Shown: positions 31,149 through 42,600 of the stretch, piece by piece
Numbering within the stretch: the stretch's first letter is position 1
Layout of the letters: every line of letters begins with the position of its first letter
Source: Purshia tridentata
Lineage: Eukaryota > Streptophyta > Magnoliopsida > Rosales > Rosaceae
Assembly: GCA_003254885.1 (NCBI GenBank)
Contig: QANT01004004.1
Coordinates: 1 to 43,871, forward strand
Reading direction: 5' to 3'
DNA length: 43,871 nt
Translations under genes and position numbers: made by a program
The notes under the pieces: model-generated
Database searches by the model: none
The model's input: the letters and a program-made list of their open reading frames with translations, nothing else
Told to the model about the DNA's origin: nothing

Positions 31149-33928
31149 TGTAACGACCTGTACCTTTTAAGTACATTATGAGAGGGTCCAACGTTGACTT
31201 TTGGTTCTAGTAAGATTTTAGCTTTGACCTTGAGTCCATTAGGAAGGTCTTGAGCTCACGAGTTCATTGACACGCGGCATGGGTTATTTAGAGCCCCGGT
31301 TAGAAAGTTACGAACGTGAGAAGAGACCCAAAAGTTGACTTTTTAAATTTCCTGAATTTTAGAGTTGACTTTGACATGATTACGTAGAGCTCGACCTCAC
31401 GAGTCCGTAGACACGTAGCATGCATCATTTGGAGCTACAGTTTGAGAAATACGGAGGTTCAAAGTGAGGGGCAAACTTGTAATTTTGAGGAAATGGCATT
31501 TAATATTCCAGAAATTTCTGGAATATTCTTCTCTCTCTCTATTTCTCTTCCCTCTCCTTGTCCACGCGCAGATAGCACCCCCAGCCTGTGAACTTCCCTC
31601 CTTCCTCTCCTCTTGCGCGCGACCACCCACCCAGGCCACCAGCGAGGTTCCCAGCCGCCGGCCACCGACTCTGGCCCGTCCTCCTATTGCCCCCAGCTCT
31701 TCGTCTTCTCTCTTCCGAGCTCTCTTCATTTCCTCTGCGTGCGAGTGTGCTGCTGGCACCAAGCCCGACCCATCTCCGGCGACATTAGGCGACGGGATTG
31801 GCCAAGAATCACTCCCCAGCCGCCGGCTAGCCACCCCGAGCTCCCCCACGACAGCCAGCCTTCCTCCAACGCGAAAAGACGCCGAAAAACACCCAGCCCG
31901 CCTTCACTTGTTCGTCGATTCCGGTCGCTCCTGGCCTTTGTTTGCCGTGATTTTAGGTGGGTTTTCTTCCTCTTTTCATGGTCTTCCTTTCCCCTTTGGT
32001 TTGGTAGTTTAATTTGGAGAGTTTGCATAGAATTGAATTTTGGGGATTAGAGGCCATTTTCGGGTTTAGCTTGGGTCTTTGAAATTGAATCAAATTGTGG
32101 AACATTTTGGGTAATTTCCGTAACTAGAAACCTCTAATCGAAGTTTGGAACTAGAAATTTGGAAAATTATTGAGGAAATTGGAAGTTTGATTGTTGGTGT
32201 TTATGCCCATTTCGGGATTTCTAGAATCCAAGGTGTTTATGGTGATTTAATTGAAATTGGGCGTAATTTTCACCTTTAGGAACGTTCTATTGAGGTTTAA
32301 AATAGTTAATTTGAAGAAAATCGGAGAAATGGTGACTTTGAGGTGAAATTGGACACTTTTTGGTTGTCGAAACGACCCTCGGACGACCCTCGGTCGAGTT
32401 GTGTAGTAATGAAGGTTATTGAGAGGAGTTTAACGGGATAAAAATGAGCTAGTGGCCCTGGGGTTGCATCAAGAAGGAAAATAAGTGAGTTTAGGATTTA
32501 AATTTAGAATTTTGGAGCGTAAGGCCTAGAACGTGCACTTGTGTTTTTACGACCTTAAATTGAATAGTCTACTAACGTCTTGTCGTTCTCGTGTTAGGCG
32601 ACACTCCCGAATCCAGAGAAGATCCAGCCGGAGACCAAAGCTAGCCTATCTCTGTGAGTGGACTTCGTTTCCTAAACTTTGTTTATGAATTCTTTATGAA
32701 TTTCATGATTTAAATTCGTATTTATATTTCAGTTTTAATTGAGTTTATGAATTGAGAAATATTATTCGATTCTTGACTATGGAAATGGATTTGATGTGGT
32801 TGGAAACGTTTTGATTTCTCAAGTAAACATATGTGGTTTATTCGTATCTTGAAATATTCAGGGTTTGGGTACTGAAAAGGATTTTATAGTTGTTGGTTTA
32901 ATGATTTTACAGTATTGGAAAGATTATATATTTTTATGGGTGAAAAGAGATTTATGAGAAATGGTTTTCAAACCATCCTTCGTAGTACCCTTCAGATTAT
33001 CAGATTATATAGGTCTTTGGGACCCATCACGGCACACACATAGGCTTTGGGCCGTGTGTCGGGATGCCTAGCCCTTTGGGGGTGGCCCTGCGTGCACGTA
33101 TGGCAAGTATATTGGCCCTGCATGTGTATGACAGACTCTGGCTCTGCACATGTACGGCAGGATTATTGGCCCTGCATGCGTATGGCAGGTTATGAGCCCT
33201 ACGCATGTATGGCAGGCTATTGGCCCTGCATGCGTACGGCAGGTCGTGGGCCCTGCGCATGTACGGCAGGTTCGGTGGGTAACTATTGGGTGAGAATTTT
33301 TATTATTATATCAGTTCCAAATTGGTACTTAGCAACTTAACTAGTTTTATTGATTTCCAGAAAATCTCAAAGTGAATTTTAAGATATTGACTTACTTATG
33401 GTTACCAGTGGATTTTTACGAAATATTTTAAAACTGGGGGATTTCAAAGAAGGTTTGTGAGATTTTAAGGAAACTTAAAAATAAAGGATTTTAAAGCTTA
33501 TCTTGAATTACGTCCACTCACTGAGTGTATCTCACTAGTTTTATCTTTGTTTGTTGTTTTAAACTTTCCCCCCAGGTTGTAGCGGTGGAACGGTCGAGCC
33601 AAAGACGTCGAGGGAATCTAGTTAGCGGATGTAGTTTATAGGTGTTTAAATTTTCTTATAAATCTTATTTCCTTAGAAAATTTTGTAGCGAAGCTCTGAT
33701 AATCAACTGAATAGTTAAATAATTGTTTTTGAAATTTTGGGTCGGAGACCTTTTGGTTGTGGTAGAGGAGCTGTGATGTTTAGAAGTGCTTTTGCAAGTC
33801 TTCATGGAGAAAGGGTTAGTCCAATTTCAGGGGAAGTTCTGCCAAATTTTCGGTAGGATTTTCCTTGATATTGGATTCCCACAGGATCACTCCGAGTTCC
33901 AAGGTGGAATTTGGAGAGGGTCCTGTCA
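31149..33928 (+). mobile_element. 5' LTR of a Tekay/Del-like Gypsy element
   Basis: 2780 bp from TGTAACGACC to GGTCCTGTCA, directly followed by a tRNA-Met primer site and gag, so this is a 5' LTR of an element entering on the plus strand. It has a promoter-proximal duplication (31255-31330 and 31388-31465), a CT-rich and GC-rich leader-like segment (31530-31910), the conserved block and 27-bp array (33009-33275), and an AT-rich 3' part. It is related to the solo LTR at 13761 but clearly diverged outside the module. ORFs in the GC-rich segment occur on both strands without recognisable domains and are not called. Confidence 0.92.
33009..33275 (+). repeat. Conserved LTR block plus 27-bp dyad array, longest copy
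   Basis: Block at 33009-33082, then seven units of 27-30 bp to 33275. Units alternate between CTGCATGCGTA(C/T)GGCAGG and CTGCGCATGTACGGCAGG forms, suggesting a 54-bp higher-order unit. Because the period is a multiple of three, all six frames show 9-residue repeats; these are not evidence for a protein. Confidence 0.85.
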
Positions 33929-33931
33929 ATT

Positions 33932-33943
33932 TGGTATCAAAGC
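33932..33943 (+). other. Primer-binding site of the Tekay/Del-like element
   Basis: TGGTATCAAAGC, three bases after the LTR end, one base different from the initiator tRNA-Met site TGGTATCAGAGC. Confidence 0.85.
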
Positions 33944-34022
33944 ATAGGTTTAGGATTCTTCTAGCTTTGCACGAAGTGTGCATCCTTGTTTCTGAAAACT
34001 TCTTGGTTTTCTTATAGGAATT

Positions 34023-34427
34023 ATGCCTGCTCGACGTGGCTGACCGCCGGGGGACCACCATAAGGTTAATGAAGGTGCAGCCGAGACTGTACAAGGTTTC
34101 GCTCAGTCGTTGGATCGTTTAGTTGAGGCGATGACTAATGTAGTACGTATTCGTGGACCTACAGAAGGGGATTATAGTATTGAACGAGCCCATAGACTTG
34201 GGGCTACAGTCTTTAAGGGAACGACGGATCCTGGTGTAGCTAATGATTGGATTGTGTGACTAGAAAGAATTTTTGAAGTTATGAGGTGTCCAGATGAGGA
34301 AAAGATTGTCTTAGCTCCATTTTTACTTGAAGGTGATGCATATTTTTGGTGGGAAACAGAAAAAGCAAGGCTGACCGTTGATGAGATTACTTGGGATAGG
34401 TTTAGAAGTGCTTTTTATGAGCAATAC
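34023..34427 (+). pseudogene. Tekay/Del-like gag, 5' part, interrupted
   Basis: ATG at 34023 gives MPARRG and then TGA at 34041-34043. The frame continues through VFKGTTDPGVANDWIV, a second TGA (34257-34259), LERIFEVMRCPDEEKIVLAP, YFWWETEK and ITWDRFRSAFYEQY. This is the retrotransposon gag core of Gypsy chromoviruses; the basic start and the long LTR suggest the Tekay/Del lineage. Both stops fit CGA to TGA changes. The reading is cut at 34427 by the Reina-like insertion; the rest of the element must lie beyond the window. Confidence 0.87.
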
Positions 34428-34775
34428 TGGTATGTACTGAGTTGCCCCCCCCCCTTTTGGTTTGGTAGGCCCTATATTGAAATCAAGTAGTCTTAGGAAT
34501 TCAGTTTATTGAGGAACTGATGCCTTTGCTCAACAAGGCGAACAATAATCAATAAGTCATGTCTTTATTCATAACTGAAACACCTTATATAGGTGTGGTT
34601 CCACTTACAACCAATCCCACAAAAATAGGACCAGAACTAGAAAGATAGACCACTAAACCAACGTCTCCTAAATTAAATCAACAACATAAATTCAAAAAGG
34701 GTACATCCCTATTTATTTGCAACAATCAGCTGACTTCAACTGACTCTCTCAAACCAACAACTTGGGCACGTAACA
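34428..34775 (-). mobile_element. 3' LTR of Reina-like element A
   Basis: 348 bp. On the minus strand it starts TGTTACGTGCCC and ends CTCAGTACATACCA. The same terminal sequence recurs at 39128 and 43846. AATAC at 34423-34427 is the likely left target duplication, but its partner lies outside the window. Confidence 0.9.
34583..34592 (-). promoter_or_regulatory. TATA box of the Reina-like LTR
   Basis: CTATATAAGG on the minus strand, repeated in the middle LTR at 39283-39292. It is suitably placed for the promoter of the element. Confidence 0.55.
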
Positions 34776-34789
34776 ACTCCTCCCCTGTT
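34776..34789 (-). other. Polypurine tract of Reina-like element A
   Basis: AACAGGGGAGGAGT on the minus strand, immediately before the LTR start. It touches the end of the polyprotein frame. Confidence 0.8.
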
Positions 34790-37700
34790 AAAAATCTGCC
34801 TTGTCCTCAAGGCTACAAGTCTTGAACTGTTCTTTCATTATAGCTAGATTTTCCCAGGTAGCTTCTGCTGGAGACAGACCTCGCCAATGAACAAGTAACT
34901 CTTCAGGTTTCTTCCTGATGCGACGATCTAATATAGCTTGAGGCCTTGGAAGGAGAGACTCATCTTCATCTCTTGTTAAGGGCAGCTCCGTTTGAACTGG
35001 AATATCTTCTCCAATTTTTTTCTTCAGCAAGGATACATGGAAGATAGGGTGAATCCGCGAATCTTTGGGCAAATCAAGCTTATAAGCTACCGCCCCAATT
35101 CTCTTAAAAACCTGATATGGCCCATAATACTTGGGGGATAACTTCACATTCTTCCGCAATGAGAGTGAAACTTGTTGGTAAGGTTGGAGCTTCAAATAAA
35201 CCCAATCGCCCTCCACAAACTCTCTGTCTCGATGGCAACTATCATACACCTTCTTCATTCTACTTTGAGCCTCTTGTATAGTGACTCGTAGCTCCTTAAG
35301 TACCTGATCTCTAGCCATTAATTTCTTCTCTACAGCATCTACCTTGGCCGTGCCAGGAACATAGGACAGTAGAGTGGGCGGTGGTCTGCCATAAAGCACT
35401 TCAAAGGGGGTAGTCTTGATAGCTGAATGTAAGCTAGTATTATAGCAATACTCAGCCCAGGAAAGCCACTTACTCCACTCCTTAGGCTTAGAACTTGTAA
35501 AGCACCGCAGATACATCTCAAGAGTACGATTCACAACCTCAGTTTGGCCATCCGTTTGTCGATGGTATGCCGAACTGAAATTAAAACTAGTGCCGTTCAT
35601 TTTAAACAACTCAGACCAAAACAAACTTGTAACGGTTGCATCTCGGTCACAGACAATAGACCTTGGCATTCCATGTAACTTGAAAACATTATCAAAAAAC
35701 ACATGACAACTCTAGCAGCAGTGTAAGGATGAGTTAATGGAAGGAAATGTGCATACTTAGAAAGACAATCAACGACGACTAAAATTGTTGTCTTACCCCT
35801 GGAAGTTGGCAAACCATCGATGAAATCCATAGATATGTCTTCCCATACCTGTAACGGAATTGGCAGAGGCTGTAAAAGTCCAACAGGAGCAATTTGTTCA
35901 GATTTGTGACGTTGACACACATCACAAGTAGCAATAAACTCTCTGACCTTGCGTCTCATTCCTGTCCAATAAAAAACTGCTCTAATTCTTTGGAAAGTCT
36001 TGTGATACCCTTCATGAGTGCTATTATGGAATTCCCCTAAAATGTCTTTAATCAAAGAAAAATTTTCAGAGAGATAAATTCTATCTTTAAAGAATATAAC
36101 CCCATTGTTGATTCTCCAAGGTCCCAAAGCTTCCCCATCCAAGATGCGAAGGGTCAAAGCTTGTAATTCTGATGTGGTCCGTACCTCTTCTTTAATAGCC
36201 TGTATTAACTCAGGTATCGGTTTGCTAATAGCTGTGAGCTCCATCTTCATTTTTGGCTGATCGTCATCCTTCTCTAATTCTTCCCTCCTAGAAAGTGCAT
36301 CTGCCACTATATTCTTCTTGCCACTCTTGTACGCGATGATAAAATCAAACCCCATGAGTTTAAACAACCATCTTTGTTGAGCCGATGTAGTAATGGTTTG
36401 GACCCAGAGGTACTTCAAGCTGCGTTGGTCAGTTCGCACCACGAACTGGCGTCCCAAAAGGTATGGACCCCATTTCTGTACTGCCAATACTAATGCCAGC
36501 ATTTCTTTTTCATATGTTGAGAGAAGAAGATTTTTTCCTTGTAAGGCTTGACTGAAAAAAGCTATCAATCGCTCCTGCATCAAAACTGCGCCTATTCCGG
36601 ATCCACTTGCATCACATTCAACAATGAATTTTTTTGAGAAATCAGGCAATGCTAGCACGGAAGCCTTGGTCATGGCTTCCTTCAATTTGGCAAATGACTC
36701 TTTTGCTGTAGGTGTCCAGATAAAAGAATCTTTCTTCAAAATTTGAGTGAGTGGTGCCGTTATTTTACCAAAACTCTGAATGAATTTCCGGTAATAGCCC
36801 GTTAATCCCAAAAACCCACGCAATGCCTTCAACGATTTTGGTTTAGGCCAATTTATCATTGCCTCCACCTTCTCTGGATCCACTGCTACTCCTGAAGATG
36901 AGATGATATGCCCAAGATAGTGGACTTGTTTCTTGCCAAACTCACACTTCACTTGCTTAACAAAAAGTTCATTAGCTTCTAAGACAGAGAAAACCATCTC
37001 CAAGTGTTGTAGATGCTCAGCCCAAGATGTGCTATAAACTAGTATATCATCAAAGAAAACTAGTACACACTTCTGTAAATAGGCTTGGAATACCTGATTC
37101 ATAAGAACTTGGAATGATGAAGGTGCATTGGAGAGGCCGAAGGGCATTACCAGAAACTCATAATGGTCGTGATGAGTGCGAAAGGCCGTTTTCTCAATGT
37201 CATCCGAGTGGACTCGGATTTGATGGAATCCGGAGCGGAGATCTAGCTTTGAAAAGAACTTGGCACCATTTAGTTCATCCAAGTGTTCATCGATAACAGG
37301 AATTGGAAATTTGTCCTTGATAGTGATACTATTCAGTGCTCAATAATCGACACACATTCTCCATGAGCCATCGTGCTTCTTTACCAAAATTACTGGAGAA
37401 GAATATGGGATGTTGCTTGGGCGAATGATACCTGTGGACAACATCTCCTCCACCAATTTCTCAATTTCTGCCTTCTGAAAATGGGGATATCGGTATGGCC
37501 TGACAGAAATAGGCCCTTGTCCGGGCTGCAAAGGAATCTTGTGATCATACAAACGTTGAGGAGGAAGACCTCTGGGTGTTGCCAACACGCCATTATACTT
37601 GTCAAGCATCTGCTTCACTTCCACAGAAAAATCTTTCTCACAAGTTGTCGTCCCACTTAAGGGATATAGCTTCAAAAAGATGCTAGTATCTCGATTGGCC

Positions 37701-39106
37701 CCACTTAAAGACTGAATGTTGCTGACCACTAAATTATCTGAAGTAGACAACCCTCGTAGAAGCATTTCTTTCCCATCCAAAGTGAACCGCATCAAAAGTT
37801 TGGAGAAATCCCACTCTATGGGACCCAAGGTGCATAACCATTGAGTTCTTAGAACAATGTCATAACCTTCAAGTGGCAGTATGTAAAAATCCACTAGAAT
37901 TGGAATACCTTGTAAATGAAGCTGAACACTTGGGCATTTACCCTCACTGGCCAATCGTTCTTCAGATGCTACCATAACCTCCAAATTGCTTAATGAACTA
38001 GGATGAATTCCTAGTTTCTTCGCTATCCGTTGACACACAAAGTTGTGTGTGCTTCCAGAATCGATGAGTACACAAACCGATTTATTTCCCAAGCTTCCCA
38101 TAACCCGCATAGTGTCTGATGTACGAGTTCCCGATATGGCATGCAGCGAGATTTCAGGCATTGGATCTTCAATTCCACCATCGATTTCCATATCTTCATC
38201 ACCATCACTATCCTCTTGGGTAGCCTGAATCAAGAATAGCTTCTTACAGCAGTGACCTGGGACAAATCTTTCGTTGCAACAAAAGCATAATCCTTTGCTT
38301 TTCCTCTCGTTCATCTCCTCTATTGTCAATTTCTTTACTAGCGGCATGAAAGAGTTGTTGGTAACTGGGCGACGAAAGGGTAGAGTGTTGTTTGAAGCTG
38401 CACTCTGCTTCTTCCGTTGTGCATTTTCTCTAGCTTCATAAAGTCTGGCTAATCCAATTGCAGAGGATAAAGTGCCTGGCCTGTTTGCTTGCACATCAGT
38501 CCGGATGTTATCTCGAAGCCCACTGATGAAACAACTCACTTGTCTCGCTTGTGGCAGAGGGCCTGCCTTAGCCAACAATTTCTCAAAACTGGATTGATAA
38601 TCTTGCACCGTTCCAGTTTGCTGCAATTTAGTAAGTTCTCCAAAGAAGTCAAGGAAATTATTGGGTCCATATCTCACATCAAGACATTTTCTGAAGCTTT
38701 CCCAAGAAACATCAGTCACTTCCTGCTTCAGGAGTTGAAACCACAATTGCGCATCTCCCTCGAGATGGAAGGATGCCAAGGAGACACGATCTGCTATGGG
38801 TGTTTCGTGGAGTTCAAAGAACTGTTCCACTCGACATAACCAGCTTGTTGGGTCTTCGGTGCCGTTGTAGCGGGGGAAATCTATCTTCATTGTCTTTGGA
38901 ACAAAGGAATGGTTAGATTGTTCATCACGGTACACTCGCTTGTCTCGATTTTTGTTTGCTGAATTTTCAGCATGGGTTTGAGAGGCTATTTGGCTAGATT
39001 GAGCTGCAAGTCCCTCCACACGAGAGCTTAGTTTTTCTAGCATGTCTGTGATCTGCCTCATCTGAAACTCCATTGATTTCTCCAGGTTCTCCATCCTTTG
39101 ATCCAT
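34788..39106 (-). pseudogene. Reina-like chromovirus gag-pol polyprotein, copy A
   Basis: ATG at 39106 (MDQRMENLEK), so the long frame's nominal TTG start at 39112 is not needed. Domains in order: N-terminal coiled coil; gag core (residues about 75-230); zinc knuckle around 276-289, where the family's CFRCNERF reads CFCCNERF; protease LIDSGSTHNF (about 349-358); reverse transcriptase with FFDD (about 686-689); RNase H ECDASGSGIGAVL; integrase with zinc-binding H/H/C/C, SMDFIDGL, VCDRDA and GQTEVVNR; and a C-terminal chromodomain-like segment ending VHWRGLSPAEATWENL. Only two breaks: TGA at 37338-37340 (Arg CGA to TGA) and a one-base deletion near 35706. Gag and pol are in one frame. The chromodomain and short LTRs suit the Reina lineage. 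Confidence 0.93.
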
Positions 39107-39107
39107 T

Positions 39108-39124
39108 GCCAAGATCTGATACCA
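39108..39124 (-). other. Primer-binding site, element A
   Basis: TGGTATCAGATCTTGGC on the minus strand, three bases inside the LTR end, tRNA-Met type. Confidence 0.8.
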
Positions 39125-39127
39125 CTT

Positions 39128-39311
39128 TGGTATGTACTGAGCTGCCCCCCCTTTTGGTTTGGTAGGCCCTATATTGAAATCAAGTAGTCTTAGGAATTCA
39201 GTTTATTGAGGAACTGATGCCTCTGCTCAACAAGGCGAACAATAATCAATAAGTCATGTCTTTATTCATAACTGAAACACCTTATATAGGTGTGGTTCCA
39301 CTTACAACCAA
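39128..39311 (-). mobile_element. Middle LTR remnant shared by Reina-like copies A and B
   Basis: The 3' 184 bp of the 348-bp LTR. It differs from 34428-34612 by about two substitutions and C-run length. It is the 5' LTR of copy A and, by position, also what remains of the 3' LTR of copy B. Its 5' half, the tract and about 118 bp of copy B coding sequence are replaced by the segment at 39312-39608. Confidence 0.87.
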
Positions 39312-39608
39312 GGAGTGTAATTTCGGTAATTTCGGCGAAATTTCACCGAAATTATCGTTTTTTAAGGGGTTCGATACGAAATCATCAAATTACCCAGTTT
39401 TCGGTAAAATTTCGGTAATTTCGCCGAAATTTAAAACAGCTTAACAATTAAAAACGGCAAAATATCGCGATAAAGGGACGAAATTTTGTCGAAATTTTCA
39501 CGAAATTTCGACGAAATTTCGATATTTTCGTTAATAAACCCATGCTCCCAGCTGCTGCCCAGTGCGTGCCCACTCCCTTTTTCTGCGAAATTTCCTCTCT
39601 CTCACCTC
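39312..39608. repeat. Filler segment rich in GAAATTTC words
   Basis: 297 bp unrelated to the Reina-like element. It contains at least eight AATTTC words, in contexts such as GTAATTTCGG and CGAAATTTCG, on both strands, so it is dense in overlapping dyads. The last 70 bp are mixed sequence ending in a CT run. It replaces about 280 bp of element sequence (equivalent to 34613-34892). It has no convincing terminal repeat or target duplication, and its origin is unknown. Confidence 0.7.
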
Positions 39609-42600
39609 AAAGTACCTCTTCAGTTTTCTTCCTGATGCGACGATTTAATATAGCTTGAGGCCTTGGAAGGAGAGACTCATCTTCATCTCTTGTTAAAGGT
39701 AGCTCCGTTTGAACTGGAATATCTTCTCCAATTTTTTTCTTCAGCAAGGATACATGGAAGACAGGGTGAATCCGCGAATCTTTGGGCAAATCAAGCTTAT
39801 AAGCTACCGCCCCAATTCTCTTAACAACCTGATATGGCTCATAATACTTGGGGGATAACTTCACATTCTTCCGCAATGAGAGTGAAACTTGTCGGTAAGG
39901 TTGGAGCTTCAAATAAACCCAATCGCCCTCCACAAACTCTCTGTCTCGATGGCAACTATCATACACCTTCTTCATTCTACTTTGAGCCTCTTGTATAGTG
40001 ACTCGCAACTCCTTAAGTACCTGATCTCTAGCCATTAATTCCTTCTCTACAGCATCTACCTTGGCCATGCCAGGAACATAGGACAGTAGAGTGGGCGGTG
40101 GTCTGCCATAAAGCACTTCAAAGGGGGTAGTCTTGATAGCTGAATGTAAGCTAGTATTATAGCAATACTCAGCCTAGGAAAGCCACTTACTCTACTCCTT
40201 AGGCTTAGAACTTGTAAAGCACCGCAGATACATCTCAAGAGTACGATTCACAACCTCAATTTGGCCATCCGTTTGTGGACGGTATGCCGAACTGAAATTA
40301 AAACTAGTGCCGTTCATTTTAAACAACTCAGACCAAAACAAACTTGTAAAGGTTGCATCTCGGTCACAGACAATAGACCTTGGCATTCCATGTAACTTGA
40401 AAACATTATCAAAAAACACATGAGCAACTCCAACAGCAGTGTAAGGATGAGTTAATGGAAGGAAATGTGCATACTTGGAAAGACGATCAACGACGACTAA
40501 AATCGTTGTCTTACCCCTGGAAGTTGGCAAACCATCGATGAAATCCATAGATATGTCTTCCCATACCTGTAATGGAATTGGCAGAGGTTGTAAAAGTCTA
40601 GCAGGAGCAAGTTGTTCAGATTTGTGACGTTGACACACATCACAAGCAGCAATAAACTCTCTGACCTTGCGTCTCATTCCTGTCCAATAAAAAACTGCTC
40701 TAATTCTTTGGAAAGTCTTGTGATACCCTTCATGAGTGCTATTATGGAATTCCCTTAAAATGTCTTTAATCAAAGAAGAATTTTCAGAGAGATAAATTCT
40801 ATCTTTAAAGAATATAACCTCATTGTTGATTCTCCAAGGTCCCAAAGCTTCCCCATCCAAGATGCGAAGGGTCAAAGCTTGTAATTCTGATGTGGACCGT
40901 ACCTCTTCTTTAATAGCCTGTATGAAGTCAGGTACCGGTTTGCTAATAGCTGTGAGCTCCATCTTCATTTTTGGCTGATCTTCATCCTTCTCTAATTCTT
41001 CCCTCCTAGAAAGTGCATCTGCCACTATATTCTCCTTGCCACTCTTGTACTCGATGATAAAATCAAACCCCATGAGTTTAAAAAACCATCTCTGTTGAGC
41101 CGATGTAGTAATGGTCTGGACCCAGAGGTACTTCAAGCTGCGTTGGTCAGTTCGCACCACGAACTGGCGTCCCAACAGGTATGGACGCCATTTCTGTACT
41201 GCCAATACTAATGCCAGCATTTCTTTTTCATATGTTGAGAGAAGAAGATTTTTTCCTTGTAAGGCTTGACTGAAAAAAGCTATCGGTCGCTCCTGCATCA
41301 AAACTGCACCTATTCCGGATCCACTTGTATCACATTCAACAATGAATTTTTTTGAGAAATCAGGCAATGCTAGCACGGGAGCCTTGGTCATGGCTTCCTT
41401 CAATTTGGCAAATGACTCTTCTGCTGTAGGTGTCCAGATAAAAGAATCTTTCTTCAACATTTGAGTGAGTGGTGCCGCTATTTTACCAAAATTCTGAATG
41501 AATTTCCGGTAATAGCCCGTTAATCCCAAAAACCCACGCAATGCCTTCGACGAATTTGGTTTAGGCCAATTTATCATTGCCTCCACCTTCTCTGGATCCA
41601 CTGTTACTCCTGAAGATGAGATGATATGCCCAAGATAGTGGACTTGTTTCTTGCCAAACTCACACTTCTCTTGCTTAACAAAAAGTTCATTAGCTTCTAA
41701 GACAGAGAAAACCATTTCCAAGTGTTGTAGATGCTCAGCCCAAGATGTGCTATAAACTAGTATATCATCAAAGAAAACTAGTACAAACTTCCGTAAATAG
41801 GCTTGGAATACCTGATTCATAAGAGCTTGGAATGATGAAGGTGCATTGGAGAGGCCGAAAGGCATTACTAGAAACTCATAATGGCCGTGATGAGTGTGAA
41901 ACGCCTTTTTCTCAATTTCATCCGAGTGGACTCAGATCTGATGGAATCCGGAGCGGAGATCTAGCTTTGAAAAGAACTTGGCACCATTTAGTTCATCCAA
42001 GAGCTCATCGATAACAGGAATTGGAAATTTGTCCTTGATAGTGATACGATTTAGTGCTCGATAATCGACACACATTCTCCATGAGCCATCATGCTTCTTT
42101 ACCAAAATTACTGGAGAAGAATATGGGCTGTTGCTTGGGCGAATGATACCTGTGGACAACATTTCCTCCACCAATTTCTCAATTTCTGCATTCTGAAAAT
42201 AGGGATATCGGTATGGCCTGACAGAAATAGGCCCTTGTCCGGGCTGCAAAGGAATTTTGTGATCATACAAACGTTGAGGAGGAAGACCTCTGGGGGCTGC
42301 CAACACGCCATTATACTTGTCAAGCATCTGCTTCACTTCCACAGAAAAATCTTTCTCACAAGTTGTCGTCCCACTTAAGGGATATAGCTTCAAAAAGATG
42401 CTAGTATCTCGATTGGCCCCACTTAAAGACTGAATGTTGCTGACCACTAAATTATCTGAAGTAGACAATCCTCGTAGAAACATTTCTTTCCCATCCAAAG
42501 TGAACCGCATCAAAAGTTTGGAGAAATCCCACTCTATGGGACCCAAGGTGCATAACCATTGAGTTCCTAGAACAATGTCATAACCTTCAAGTGGCAATAT

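Noticed and set aside
31397..32050. Long overlapping ORFs on both strands in GC-rich DNA (182, 145, 150 and 100 codons)
   Set aside because: They lie inside an LTR at the GC-rich leader-like segment. Low stop frequency follows from composition, and translations are Pro/Ser/Arg-rich with no domain.
33027..33340. ORFs on both strands with 9-residue repeats (also 15474-15759 and 10676-11153)
   Set aside because: They are produced by a 27-bp repeat whose period is a multiple of three, so every frame stays open. Both strands show repeats and there is no start context or domain.
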